64,000 nt of DNA from Nymphaea colorata (taxonomy: Eukaryota > Streptophyta > Magnoliopsida > Nymphaeales > Nymphaeaceae). Where the stretch lies: contig NC_045147.1 in assembly GCF_008831285.2 (NCBI RefSeq), positions 9,270,334-9,334,333 of the forward strand, read 5' to 3'. The translations under genes and the position numbers were made by a program. Positions 47,275-59,429 of this stretch are shown piece by piece (the stretch's first letter is position 1; the number at the start of each line of letters is the position of its first letter). The notes under the pieces are model-generated. The model was not told the origin of the DNA. It saw only the letters and a list, made by a program, of their open reading frames with translations, and did no database searches.

Positions 47275-47895
47275 GTAGTCAGAAAGTTCACCGGTCGGAG
47301 AACCAGGATGAGAAAAACCACCTTTGTCATTGTGAACGATGAAAGGAACTACTGAAAAAACATAAGTTTCCTTTTCTATAAAAACTCACATCCATAAACA
47401 CAAAGAACAAACGATCGAAGTTGCCGAAAATCACATCCATGCTCTGAGTTTCATGAATATTGTTAAACATTTGGTGTGCATGGAAAAAGGAAGGGTCTGC
47501 CGCTTAGTGAGAGGGATCATGTTTGTCTGCCAATGGGGCAGACGGACATGATCCAATGGGGCTGCTGTACGCAGCAGCCCTTCCAAATGGAAAAAAACGA
47601 AGGGATGGCAAAACCATTTCGTTTTTTCCCAAAATTGTAACGAAGGGAGCTGCCAGATTGCAGCCCCCATCCTAACCGAAATCGCAGAGCGAGAGAGAAA
47701 GCGAAGGGGTGGCATACCTTCAGGCGGGAGTGAGCAGGCGGGAGGGCAGCTCGGAGCTGGTCATCTGTCGAGCTTGGTAGACATCGCGGAGGGAAGATCT
47801 TCAGGCGAGAGGTGGGTAGTTGGGAGGGCTTGTCGAGGCTGTCGTTGAGGGCAGCTCGTCAGGCGGGAACGCTGGTCGGAGCTGTCGTTGGGGCA
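47275..47895 (-). mobile_element. Repeated element C, copy 2, uninterrupted and inverted
   Basis: On the minus strand it runs from a C-rich part with AGCCCTC and GACAGCTCCGACCAGC words, through CGCCTGAAGGTATGCCACCCC, to GGTTAGGATGGGGGCTGC, GTCTGCCCCATTGGCAGAC, CACACCAAAT and CAATGACAAAGGTGGTTT. The order is the same as in the two halves at 32.4-32.7 and 36.6-37.0 kb. It lacks the 3.9-kb element A and so represents the empty site. The hairpin arms are kept; one pair changed from GC to a G-T wobble (GGGGCTGC with GCAGCTCC). No coding potential is recognised. Confidence 0.65.

Positions 47896-47945
<50 letters not shown>
47896..47945. repeat. (TA)n microsatellite
   Basis: About 25 TA units at the outer edge of element C copy 2. 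Confidence 0.95.
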
Positions 47946-47947
<2 letters not shown>

Positions 47948-48167
47948 ATCGTTGTTTTTTAATCATCTAAATGATTTGGATAGCCTTAATTAGGTAGCTT
48001 TTGTTTATTTCTTAGTAACTTTTGCTTTTTTTACCGAGTCATCTGTTTGTTCCAACTTGAAGGATGGTTAAAAAAAAAACAAAGTGAGAGAATATTTTTG
48101 TCACCTAATTTACAAATTTTTTTATTTGTGGTAATTCTAGTTAATTAGCGTCAATCATCATTCACTC

Positions 48168-48437
48168 ACTTTATATATATATATATATAAAATTGTTATT
48201 ACCCTCATACCCACCTTTTTTTATTCCCACCTTTTTTTATTTAAAATTGTTGTGCACGTGTCCACTTCCCCATTCTCATACTCAAACCAATTCATTTACT
48301 CACTTTTTATAAATATATATATATATATATATAATTGTTATTACCGTCATACCCACCTTTTTTTATTCTCACCTTTTTTTATTTAAAATTGTTGTGCACG
48401 TGTCCATTTCCCCATACTCATACTCACACCAATGTAA
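48168..48437. repeat. Two tandem copies of a ~142-bp unit
   Basis: Each copy has TCACTTTTTATA-like sequence, a TA run, AATTGTTATTACC(C/G)TCATACC, two CACCTTTTTTTATT blocks and GTTGTGCACGTGTCCA. The second copy starts near 48300. CACGTG is present in both copies. Confidence 0.9.
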
Positions 48438-49419
48438 CTTAGTCCAACTAAAAAAGTTGCATATTTGCTCAAAACAACTTTCCCATTATCAACTCATCAA
48501 ACACTAATAGCTAGAGAAATGAACATGAGGTTACCTTGGACTTCGTTGCACAATAAAAGAACCATTCGCATTCTCGCATTCATAAAATATAGGCCAAAAA
48601 AGAAAGAATTGAAGCATTTAATAAAGGGAAATCACTATGCGCATGATCCTTGATGTGTTCCTATTTGCCCAATCGTCTTTAATCCCGTCGGGTCCAAACA
48701 ATTTCAACAAGGAAGTAAAAAAGTGCAAACAAGCTATCCAATGTTAGCATGAACTCCAAATTACCAAAATGGAAAAAAAAAAGTCACAAATGTGCTCCAA
48801 ATCCTTCAATTTTTGAATGCACCTCTTTTAGATTACAACTTGCAAGTACCAATTAGCAATCCCCTCCAACAGGCTCAACAAGCAAACAATGCTCTTTTGT
48901 TCTCAAATGAGCATGCTTCCATCAAGATGAAAGAAAATAGACATTGGGTGAGCGAAGATATTTCATCTATGGGGCACTTGCGTTGGTGACACAACTTTGG
49001 TTTGGTCACTTAATATAATTTTATCATAACAACGTGAAGTTAACACGTTATAATGAAATTTTTGATGGGCTGGCATGAGCAGTGGCCCACGGCAGCCAAT
49101 AAGTAGCTCCGCTACTCGAAATAAAAAATGACTAGAAAGAAGAACATAGTTCAAATTGCAGTAGTTTGTGATTTTGAAAGTGATAAAATCAAGCAATTCA
49201 ATGTGAATCACACGATTCTTGATCAGTTATGCCAATTCATGAAAGAAGGGGTGATTTTTATGGCCATCAAATTGGCTCCTAAAGTGAATGTGAATTGAGC
49301 CTATTCAATTTGAATTGGCGAATTCACAATTTAGCAATATCGGAAATGGCACTTCCTAATATGAGTGCCTTTGAGGTTTTAAACAACTTTGATGAGTCCA
49401 TAAGGGTGTGCTTTGGTCG
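48438..49419. other. Non-coding spacer
   Basis: No gene recognised. Short frames only. Confidence 0.45.
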
Positions 49420-49424
49420 CACCC
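49420..49424 (+). repeat. Target-site duplication CACCC of element B
   Basis: CACCC before TGATCGGAC is repeated at 52388-52392 directly after GTCTGTAACA. Confidence 0.8.
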
Positions 49425-52387
49425 TGATCGGACTATACCTAGTGTCGACCGACTCTAGGCCACGATACAGCCCTAGTGCTAGGATCTTTGAGGTGACCCA
49501 ATCAAAAAATTGAAACCTAAGAGAGTTAATTACAAATAACTACCCGGCCGAACAGACACCCCGGTGCAAAACCCGTAGGACAAGATACAGTGAATACTTT
49601 CCAACCTGCGAGATGTACAATCTACTACAAGACTAAAGGTAAAAATCTTTAGAATCGTAATTGATACAAGAAAAACACTCTCAAATCACACAAAGTCACA
49701 CAACAAACCACGACTAACGTGCAAAGCACACCCAAAACCCAAAACCCAATAGGTGGTCGGGAGTTGTGTCCTTAGCTGAGAGCCTCAGAGGAACCACACG
49801 GGGTAACAATGGGTTAGGTCAGGTTAAAACAAAATACAGAAAACAAATAAGCAAGAACTACCGCTCTAGAACTACAAGGGGGGAGAAGGGATTACCGGCC
49901 GAGGGACTCTCGGCTGAACAGCAAATGACACCGGGAAAAACCTTCGGCTAAGCCGACCCCGGTGTATCTCAGCTACGGTGGAAGAGGATGAAGTGGTCGT
50001 GGCGCACGGATGAAGGTGGATGGTTGAGGCGGGCCGAGCTGACGATGACCAAGACGAAGTTGGGGTCTCGGCCCGCCTAGCTGAGAGGAATGGACAAATG
50101 TGGTAGACAGTTGGGACCACCCTGGCCGCAAGAGAGTGTCGAAGGCACCAACGAGAAGCATGCGCGGGCCGACAGTGGGCACGACCGGTGGTGACGGCGA
50201 GGACGTAGCGATGAAGAGCTCGGCCCTCCTGGCCGAGTAGATGACGATGAAGGCCGGCGATGGCGCGACCCTCCTCGCCATGGGTAACAAGGATGACAAC
50301 GACGACGGTGGCGAGAGAGAGGCGCAGGCCGAGGTTGCTAACAAGCTTGCAGCCGCAGCTAGCGATGGACGAGCAGGTGCCGACGATGAGGACTTGGTGC
50401 AACTATGGCTCGGGTTGGGTTAAGTGAGGCTAAGGGCGCTCGGTAGGTTCTGGCCTTCTTATTCTCGATGTCTTCACAGTTAAGAAGGGTCAAGAGTTAC
50501 GCATGTTAGGTGGGTATGAGTGAGTCGGGTTAAGTGGGTTAGGCTCGTGAGAGGGGCGAGTGGCTGGTAGGCTTCATGGATGCTTGCCACGTGGAATGGT
50601 GAGTGGCGAGGATGGAGGCACGATGGCGAGGTGGCACTCCTAGCCGAGGAGAGTGGAAACGGCTAAGGAAGGTGCTATCGGATGATACTTAACTGTAATG
50701 GCTAACTCCTTGGACTGATTTACCCCTGCCCGATATTAATTTCCCTTAACGATGCTAAGTTTAATACAGAGGCAAATCTAGAATATCTCCCGATGACGAT
50801 AAACTGGCTGGAATAGTACCAGCGGCCACCGGAATACGAAGGATTCTGGCCCAGGCTAGTACAACCTCGATTTTGCTCCATTGGACACCAAATTACACCG
50901 GGAGATGCTTTGGGTATTGCTTTTGCACCGTGATCACACCCGGATCTATCACTATAGCCGTCGGATTATGACTGTTTTCCGGCGATACGAACAGGCCCAA
51001 AACCGAGATGACTACGCCCCCTATTTAGTTCACGATTCCGAACGCCCAACTTGTGGACAGGTCCAGACTTCATTTGGCCAAGGGAGAGGGATTTCTCGAG
51101 GAAGACAACCGTGACTTTCAGCCTTCAGACAAAGGTCTGTCTCTCGGTGTTAGCAGAGGGACAAACCGATTCCTAGGGCCTCGAATCAATGCCTATCCTC
51201 CTCACTTTTGATTAACCCAAATGCTTAAACCAAACGGAATCGAGTACTTGCCTATTTTTTGGAGTTCGAGAATTTATCGCTGCCTCGGAACGCCGGTGAC
51301 CCGTGGTTGGATTCTGGAGTCTTGTAGCCTTCTCGGTGGAGTGCTTGGCCTCTAATCTCCTTTGTGTTTGGAGGAGATTGCACCTAGCGCTCGTAGATCT
51401 TCCTTTGGGTACTCATGCGGGGAATGAACACGCGAAGAAGAAGACTCCTTAGTTTGCCTTGGACAGCAACCCGTGGGATCTTCTACCTTCGAACCGTCGG
51501 CCAAGAGAGATGAGAAGAGAAGTAGAGCGCGGGATGAGAACAAAGAAGAAGCCGACGATCTTGTGGGGTTGAAACCGGCCGTCGCCGATCTCGTGGTGAG
51601 GAAGCTCTCCGGCCAACGTCGGAAAACGAAGAGGACTCAGGTGGGAAGAGAGAAGACGGAGGTGCGAGAGAAGGATGAAGGAGATGAGAGAGAATGTTGA
51701 TGCCCAATTGGTCCAAAATTCTATTCAAACGTAGCGAAAACAAAATACATGAAAAGTTTAAATAGTTCCTACATCGTCTCGGTTTTCTAAATGAACCGAA
51801 CCGAGACACACACCACACCAAGCATAAAGTAAAGTGCGAAAGCAAACATAACTCGAGACGATATGTCTCGGAAGTCCAAACATAAGTAAGTCTTTTGGCC
51901 TTGGGCCCTTAACCCGCCTAGGCTCGGTCCTAGGCTACTCCGAGTAACCTGGTTTTGGATTAGACTCATGACTCACTCGATCTAAACCAGTATAAGTCCT
52001 TGGTCGCCCTGTATATCCGCCTCTCGTTGTCCGAGTGACCTGGTTTTGGATTAGACTCATGACTCACTCGATCTAAACCAGTATAAGTCCATGGTCGCCC
52101 TGTATATCCGCCTCTCGTTGTCCGAGTGACCTGGTTTTGGATTAGACTCATGACTCACTCGATCTAAACCAGTATAAGTCCTTGGTCGCCCTGTATATCC
52201 GCCTCTCGTTGCCCATGTCCAGTTCATGATGTTCCACCCGCTCCTCCCTCAATACCACCACAAGTAACCAAGTCAACCTCCTTAGACGAGAGCGCCTACA
52301 TACATTAAAGCCCTGGTCGACGCTGCCCGATTGCTCTCGGCACCATCGGCTGTGGTTCTCAGCCTTCTCAAGGGTAGGTCTGTAACA
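49425..52387 (-). mobile_element. Element B: 3.0-kb LTR-like unit related to element A
   Basis: TG...CA borders (TGATCGGACTAT and GGTCTGTAACA) and a perfect 5-bp target duplication CACCC. Like element A it has no second LTR, primer site or pol motif. On the minus strand it would begin TGTTACAGACC. Shared wording with A: GAGTTGTGTCCT then AGAG...GAGGAAC (49761-49800), TGATACAAGAAA (49660), and AAACCGAGACGATG on the minus strand (about 51772-51785). GC-rich open frames such as 49872-50402 on the minus strand have Ser/Arg/Ala-rich composition and no recognisable domain. Best read as a large solo LTR of the same distant family as A; a non-autonomous retroelement is the alternative. Confidence 0.6.
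51947..52219. repeat. Three 91-bp tandem repeats in element B
   Basis: ACCTGGTTTTGGATTAGAC starts at 51947, 52038 and 52129, exactly 91 bp apart, and the copies are almost identical (for example TCCTTGG against TCCATGG). If B is a minus-strand LTR they lie in its U3 region, where duplicated enhancer-like units are common. Confidence 0.97.
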
Positions 52388-52392
52388 CACCC

Positions 52393-53870
52393 TTAAACAC
52401 CTTTTGAGTTCTTTTACCTCCGAAATGATGTTTAAAGTCTGCATGGGAAATAATCAAAACTCGATTTCTGAAAAGCCAATTTTAGCTAAACTACATTTTG
52501 GGAAGGGCATGAATACCCCTTAGGTTTTTCATAGGAATGTTGTTTTAGTCGTCATCAAACGAGGATTTAGAAAGTCTACTTTTTATTCATGGCATTGGAT
52601 TCTTTACTTTTATTATGAGAGGCAAAATAAGTCTAATTTTTTAAAAGAATGAAAAACTTCGTCAATATATTCACTTTTGTCAACCTCTTCCATGTCCATC
52701 CCCATCTCATTTTATAGCAATTTTAATTAATAATTAGTTTACTATCCACTTTTAACTCTGCAATAGGAGATGATACATTAAACGGATCAGACCACAACCC
52801 AAATCCAATTACACTTGAGCCCTTCGATTCCCTCACTGCTTGAAGAATGCAAGGTGTCAGCTTTTCGTTTCCTTTTTAAACATAGTTTAACTTTTTTAAT
52901 TATTTTATTTTGCATTTTCAAAGCTTTTTAAAATAGTTTTATCTGACTCAACTGAATAGGTGAGTTGGCAAATTCACCAATCAATGTTATTAGATGTGCA
53001 CACATTAGCATGTGGTGATGTGTGCGCATTACCCACATCATCCCCATGTACCCCAATTTTTTTTTTTTTAAATTTGCAACGTTTATTTTAGTATTTCACC
53101 TTTATTTTCATATTTTTCACGTTTGCTTGTATGACGTCTCTTCGTTTCTATGTTGCCCGTGAGACAGATAAACACCGGCTATCGCACCGAACCAGCAGCC
53201 TTAAGTCTTCCACCACCCAGTGTCCTGGCCCTGTTCGCCTTTCTCGCACCAAGTCATCCTTTTTAATTTTTATCTTCCTTCATCTGGTTTTTCCTCATTA
53301 TTTTCCAACATGCTTTATTTTGTTTGTTTGATTCACTGTTTTCAATATCCGATTAAATATGAAATTACGATTCACATCCCTGTGTTCTAATGGCCCATGC
53401 TTCAATGTTTTTTAGATCCTTTTCTTCTTCAATATTAGGTGTGTATAACCATTAGTAGTGGAATAGAAATCATTTGGAGAAATTGTCTAATAGATATGAT
53501 CCAGATCTGTTTTTTTAATGCGTCGTAGTTTGAATATTTTGCTCGTATTTAAATTGGTCTTCATCGAAATCTTAGAAAATGTTGTTTTGGATCATGTTCA
53601 CACCCTTCCTACGAATGAGGAGCCACACGAAGCAGCAAAATTAAAATTTTGGTTTTGAAAAAAATGCTAAAAAAAGGGATTTGCCTTCTATAGAAAGGTT
53701 GACAGTTCCAATCTGCTTTCAACAAACAATCGAACCAATGCCCAAGTATTTCTCAAAAATTATAGAAGTAATTTGATTGATGTACTTGTGCATAAGTGCT
53801 AAAAAAATAATCAATTGGAATGTGATTCTGAACTTGATTTTGAACCATAATTACAAAAAACAAGTTACTA
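52393..53870. other. Non-coding spacer
   Basis: AT-rich with a poly-T run at 53060-53069. No gene recognised. Confidence 0.45.
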
Positions 53871-53874
53871 AAAA

Positions 53875-54573
53875 TGTCACGGGCCGAGTTTCTCCAGCCC
53901 GCGCGGCGCCGAAGGCGTTCCCCAAAGCCTTCAGCCAGTCGTCTCTCTCTTAAGCTAGCGGAAGCATTCATCTTTTCTTCGAGACTCTGGACTAGACGAG
54001 GAGTGCTAAGCACTCGGCACACCATCACCCAGGTTTATCTCATTGTCGGCCATCGACAAGCCGTGGCCATGAGGTCCTGTCAGAACTTCGTCATTCCTCC
54101 AAGTGTCTGTCTACATCCAAACGAAATCTGGGTGGGGGTAGACTTTCCTTAGGAGGAAGTCCTCATCCGAAGCCAGTTGACGACTATATGTCATTAAGTA
54201 AGGCGGCCGACCATCGCCATACTCGATGATGAGCATTCACTTGCTCACCCCGCGTGACTCTACGTGGTTGTGGAATGCAGCGTATGCGCCCACTGGGGGA
54301 ATTGCCCCAAACCCACGCGCACCCCTTTTGTATCCAAGCACTATGCGTGGGGAACCCACTGGATTCCCCAACGACGGACTTGCACTTCCAAATGGACCGT
54401 TGACCTTGATGCATTGAAACGCCTTGTCGTCGCACCACCGCGCTGCACATTCCACGTGCATTGCTTTCTGCTAGACTCGGCACGCGATTGAATCTCACAT
54501 GCCTTCTAACTATGCCTAAGCTGGCCAAGCAGCATCACCTTTTACTGACTTGGCCGGGGGCGGACTATGACAT
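53875..54573. mobile_element. Possible solo LTR, about 700 bp
   Basis: An abruptly GC-rich block starting TGTCACGGGCCGAG and ending GGACTATGACA. The terminal TGTCA/TGACA are inverted and follow the TG...CA rule. Internal frames are open on both strands (up to 114 codons) but show no domain, as expected of GC-rich LTR sequence. No target duplication (flanks AAAAA and TAGTC), primer site or partner LTR was found. Confidence 0.4.
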
Positions 54574-56590
54574 AGTCCACCGGCAACAGAAAAAGACCCA
54601 GAAAAAACTTGAGCGAAAATAAATGCCCAAAAAGTGTGAAAAAATGAGTTTTTTTCAAATAAATGAAAGAAATGAAAAAAAATGCATTTAAAATGTGTTG
54701 TTCCACGTTTTTTTAAAGTGCGATTTTTTTTGGGGATGCAACACATTGTGTTTTGAAAAATTTTAAATGGTAGATTCGGGAAAAGTTTAACAAATATAAA
54801 CTTAAAACACTTTGTCAATAAAGGGGGAAAACAAGTCCACAACGCTTTAGGGTTTACGATTTTTGGAATCGGGGGAATTCAAATCGGCATGATTTCTGAC
54901 TTCCGGCGACTTTTTCAACCTGCAAACTCACTGGCAAAACCTTCTCCAACCTCGTATCGCCTGAAGCTAACCGGCAGCTCTCCCTTGCCCGACTTCTGGT
55001 GAACGGCCACACTGTAGGTGACTTCTGGCGAGCAGCGACTTCAGGCGAGTGGCATTTACAGCAGACCTCCGACGGTCTGACCCATTTTGTGGCCCCCAGC
55101 TGACCTCTGAAGGTCTGACCCCGTTTGCGGTCTGACCTTGTTTGCCTTCGAATTTTTCTATACAAGTGTTTTTCTTTTGTTTATCAATTGATTTGTTAAT
55201 AGTTAGCAATTTTAGTACTTAGGTTTAGGTTCTGTTTATTTCCAATTATTTATTTTATTTATGTCAAATCGTGATTTTTTAGTTCGATTTTGCATAAGGT
55301 GTTAATATTTTTTTGTTATGTACATTTTTAGTTGTCTTATTGGTTTTTCATTTTAATTTTTTAAAAATTTATCATAATTTTTTCATTTTTTTCCTTTTTT
55401 CAAGCTTTTCTTATTATACCAAAAAAAAAACCTCACCATTTAAAACTTGAAAGTGTTATTTATGACTATGTTTTGAACAAGCTACCTTTCAAACTTATTT
55501 TAGATAAATTGGAATAGTATTTTGAGTTTGATTTTGGACAAGTTGTTTGAAAATTGAACTTGACAAGTTATTTAAAAATTTAACTTGTTTTTATCAGTTA
55601 TTTTGAAATTAAACTTGCATTGGTTATTTTTAGAACTCAAGTAGAATTTGCTTGGAAGTTTGGATTTTGTTAGAAACTAGGATCTCATTGGAAACTTTGT
55701 CCTTGAGGTTTAAGTTTGAAAATGAATGACCTTCAAAATTGACCTTGGGACTTACGTTGGAAGATCAAAATCTTAGTTGGGAGATTTGAGTTGAAAAGCT
55801 GAACTTGAAACTTGCGTTGGAGATTTAGTTCATTCATATGAACTTGAAGTCAACTTATGAAATTGGATAAAATTTTTTGACTTGGTTTAATAAAATTTTC
55901 AAAAATGAACTTGATTTGAGTAGCTAATTTAACTTGAAAAATGGATCGATTGGTTCCACTTAAAATCCCTTTAATAAAATCAATTGATTAAGACAAAAAA
56001 AATTGACTAGATTTTGAGAGAAAATTGAGATTCTTTGCAAACTATTTAAAAGATTGGAATCTGGAATTTAAACTCTTTGAAAATTGGGTAATTTACCAAA
56101 TCTTTTGAGAAAGAAATCATATTCATTGAGATTAAAAAATTGAGATGTACTCTTTAGAATACTGATTTGAAAAGGCTGATTTGATATCCAATCATAGATG
56201 TTTAAATCTTGGGCAATTGTTTTCAAGTCATTTGAGACTTAAATTCTTTAAATTATGATCTAAGTCTTCTCAGGTTTGAGTTGAAATTATACCTAATTAT
56301 TTTTTAGAGAAAAATGTGGACTTTTCAAATTCACAAGCAAAGCTTATTTTTACAGAATATGGATTCAAGGTTTTGTTTTTGGAACATGTAACAAAATCCC
56401 AAGTTTCAAATACACCGGTGACAAAATTGAGAGAATTATATATTTTTCTTTTAAAAATGAGTGAAGATCCAAATTCTTTTTGGTAATATGACTCATCTCA
56501 TTTTACAACTTATGTTTTCTAAAGATGGTGTGCATACACAACAACAAACATGGTTATAGGCTAGGGCTCTTGTCATGGCTATAACTCAAC
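54574..56590. other. Non-coding, with a GC-rich insert and AT-rich tract
   Basis: Bases 54890-55140 are GC-rich with repeated GACTTC(T/A)GGCGAG and GGTCTGACC words. From 55490 to 56350 the text repeats AACTTG and TTGGAGATTT-like phrases and looks like old retroelement or intron sequence. No gene seen. Confidence 0.45.
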
Positions 56591-57421
56591 AGCCCATTGC
56601 CAAAAATATTTTTGACAAAAGCCTATACCCCAGCAATTGCTAAAGGTCACTCTTATCATAGGTCTTTTGCTAAAAAATCATTGGGCAAGGGCTGAGCCAT
56701 TGCCAAAAAGTTTTTGGGCACAACTGCATGTTTTATTGGCAACAAGAGTGGTCGTTGCCAAAAGATTTATGGGCACAACTGCATGTTTTATTGGCAACAA
56801 GAGTGGTCGTTGCCCAAAGATTTATGGGCACAACTGCATAGTTTATTAGCAACAAGAGTAGCCATTGTCAAAAATAGCTACATCCAAAACCAGCCATTAA
56901 TGTGGCCCTACACTTTACTGCCCACAGACTTTTCATATATATAATATTTCTAATTTCAAATAAAATTGAAAGCTATCATAAATTGAAATTTAGTGAACAA
57001 AAAACTATCTAATATTGTGATTATATAAAATTTATATAAAACTAAAACTTTTATACAATATACTGCTTTCATAAATTGAAATTTTTATCTTATTGATCAA
57101 AATTAACAGTTGCTAAACTGTTATCACATGTGGAGAGCATTTGAGAATGATTGATAGACCATTTTGCTCAATAGATGACCCGGCTTCAATTTTCATTATA
57201 TCTACCAATTTAGAGAAGACAGGCATGGATTCTGGCAGCAGATCAGCTTCCAGCTTGAACTCCCATCTCACAATAACCTTTGATGTAAAAAAAAAAAAAA
57301 AGGAAAGGAAAGGAAAGACCAAAAAGCAGTTATACTAATTATTTGATGTGTCAACTACACAACATCAAAAGTAAATAAACAGAAAAGATCACACAAAGAA
57401 AGGTAAAAAGTTTTTGTAGTG
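56591..57421. mobile_element. Possible transposon end with ~55-bp sub-terminal repeats
   Basis: GGGCACAACTGCAT recurs at 56717, 56772 and 56826, each time followed by a T-rich word and TTGGCAACAAGAGTGGTCG or a variant. Related words (CATTGCCAAAAA, GGGCAAGGGC) occur from 56590. TTTTTGTAGTG at 57411-57421 reads CACTACAAAAA on the other strand, the hallmark end of CACTA transposons. Repeats of GCAACGAC/TTGCCAAAA type are common near the ends of plant DNA transposons. The opposite end was not found. Confidence 0.4.
57113..57277 (-). other. Possible exon, unknown protein
   Basis: On the minus strand a long pyrimidine run ending ACATCAAAG is followed by 54 open codons to TAG at 57113-57115, starting VIVRWEFKLEADLLPESM. 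The codon-like flow, mixed charged and hydrophobic residues, and an upstream splice-acceptor-like tract suggest a real or former last exon. I do not recognise the family. It lies inside the possible transposon above, so it may be a captured fragment. Confidence 0.25.
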
Positions 57422-58549
57422 ATTAGCAGCCTGCCTATATCTTCAAGGCATATATGTTTTCATATGCCAACCAAAGGAAACAATATATGTTCATCTATAT
57501 AATACTACAAGACAAAATAGTTGCACAATTGACTTTTAAATCTTCATTAAGTTCAATCATGCATTAAATATTGCTTGCACTGATTCTTATGCATTTTTGC
57601 ATGAATATCACATTTGTGAATTATTGATGCATACAACTAGTCTGTAATTAATTCACAAAGTAATTCAATTTACTTCAATCCTTATAAAGTTGACCTATTT
57701 TAGGCACATGCTTGCTCAAATGGATTGATTTGTGAACGGAAGTTTCTAAATGGTGTATTATAATGGTCACAAAAAAAAATGAATTTAATAATAATTAGAA
57801 CAGTAATAATACCTAATGGTGAATATTTGTGCCATTGTTCTTTAGTAGACCTACATTTCCCATCAGCCATATTAGTAAATATGTCAAGGCTTAATTAAAC
57901 AAATATGTCAAGGCCTAATTAAACATAGGGCAAGGACATATATGCTAGTTTTAGATCTAATAATTAAACACTAGACAAAATCATTCAACATTTTTTTAAG
58001 CAATAACATGGTGTATTTAGAGCATGTGTCTTAAAAACACATTTGCTAAGAACATCAACTCTTTTTTCAAAATGCTCTCTATGTGTACGCACATGTCCTA
58101 AAGCAAATCATGTACGTGGCATTTTTTGTGTATGCAAAAAAATCATCAGTTGGATGTCAAAATTTTTATAGGAGAACGACCATCTAAAGTAAAATGTAAT
58201 AAGGAGAAATTGTTAATCATACACCTTAAAAATTGTCAACTATCTTAATATGGCAGATATGTGAATGTGGAAGATAAATGAAGCAATAGAACAAAAGAAG
58301 TGGGAAAAAAGTACAGGTCATATTGGTGGCTGAACTTCACAATGCATATCAATGGCAGGCAAAAAATCATAGTAGAAGGGGAATAAAACCTAATGCACAT
58401 GAAGATGCTGGAGTTATTGCCAATGCCTTGATAAATAAAAGGCACAAATCCTTCTGTAGTAAGATAGTGAAGGTGTGAAAGTCATGGGTAATATGAAGCA
58501 CACCACTGCCCATTATTTTACTAAGACAAAGCAAACCTTCAACCCATAA

Positions 58550-58714
58550 TCAGAATTGTTTGCTGCTTATAACAACCATAAATATTGATAGACCCCTAAC
58601 TTGAAACCATTCTAGTATGATTCCAAGCAATGTAATTAAGTAAGCAAATGCAACTAAGGTTTGGCGTCTTGCATAAGATGAGGAAGAAACCTCAAGAGCT
58701 ATTTCTCCCAAGGA
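58550..58714 (-). other. Possible exon, unknown protein
   Basis: On the minus strand TACTAGCAG resembles a splice acceptor. It is followed by 54 open codons to TGA, starting SLGEIALEVSSSSYARRQ and ending in a hydrophobic stretch. No family recognised. Spacing and strand agree with the candidate at 59297-59425. Confidence 0.2.
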
Positions 58715-59296
58715 CTGCTAGTATTGACTGGTAAGCCATGTTATGTCTGTAAAAAATTCCAATGTGGTAAAACAACATCAAGAAACTGTTCAAAATGACA
58801 ACTTCTTCTTCTTCTTTTTTCAATCAAAATCACAAAAGCAACATGAGAAATTGCTACTTGGTCCTTGCTATGATAAGGAACAGTAGAAAATGCTGTAATA
58901 AATCTGAAACAGACCATGGACAACTACTTCTTCCCTATCTTCATGCTCCAAATTGTGACACCATAACCATTTAGGGCTCTACATTGAAAACACACATTGA
59001 ATTAGAATATCCATCATGTTCAACTCACTTTCAAGCTCAATAATAGGCTGCTAAACATTAAAAGTCCCTTGGCCTCCTCTATATTTTCCATTTCTCACAT
59101 GAACTGCTGCATACAATGGTCCATGTACATGTCAATTAAATCAAGGCACTGGTAAGGATATATTGCTCAACTTGCAGCCATGCTAAAAATTTTAGTGTGC
59201 ACAATATTAAAAGTTCAGCAAGTGTTACTTCTCTTGAACAAATGTTCCTTAGCAATTAATCAATCGGCTTGAATAAGCGGCATATCATCAAGTGCC

Positions 59297-59425
59297 TCAA
59301 TGCCAACTAAGTATCACAACAAGATCCATTGCCTGCTCAAGAAAGCATAGAGTGCATATCCCTCCTAGCTGATTAAAAGAGATGTCAACAACAATGTTTC
59401 GAATGAGGCATTCAACTAACTTGAC
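59297..59425 (-). other. Possible exon, unknown protein
   Basis: On the minus strand a textbook acceptor (TTTATGTCTAATTGCAG) is followed by 42 open codons to TGA at 59297-59299, starting VKLVECLIRNIVVDISF. No family recognised. It may belong to an old multi-exon gene or a spliced non-coding transcript on this strand. Confidence 0.25.
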
Positions 59426-59429
59426 CTGC

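Noticed and set aside
49872-50402. Minus-strand frame of 176 codons in element B
   Set aside because: A second long overlapping frame occurs on the same strand, composition is Ser/Arg/Ala-rich, and there is no domain. It is explained by GC-rich LTR-like sequence.
53875-54573. Complete retrotransposon at the GC-rich block
   Set aside because: No primer site, coding domain, partner LTR or target duplication, so it is kept only as a possible solo LTR.
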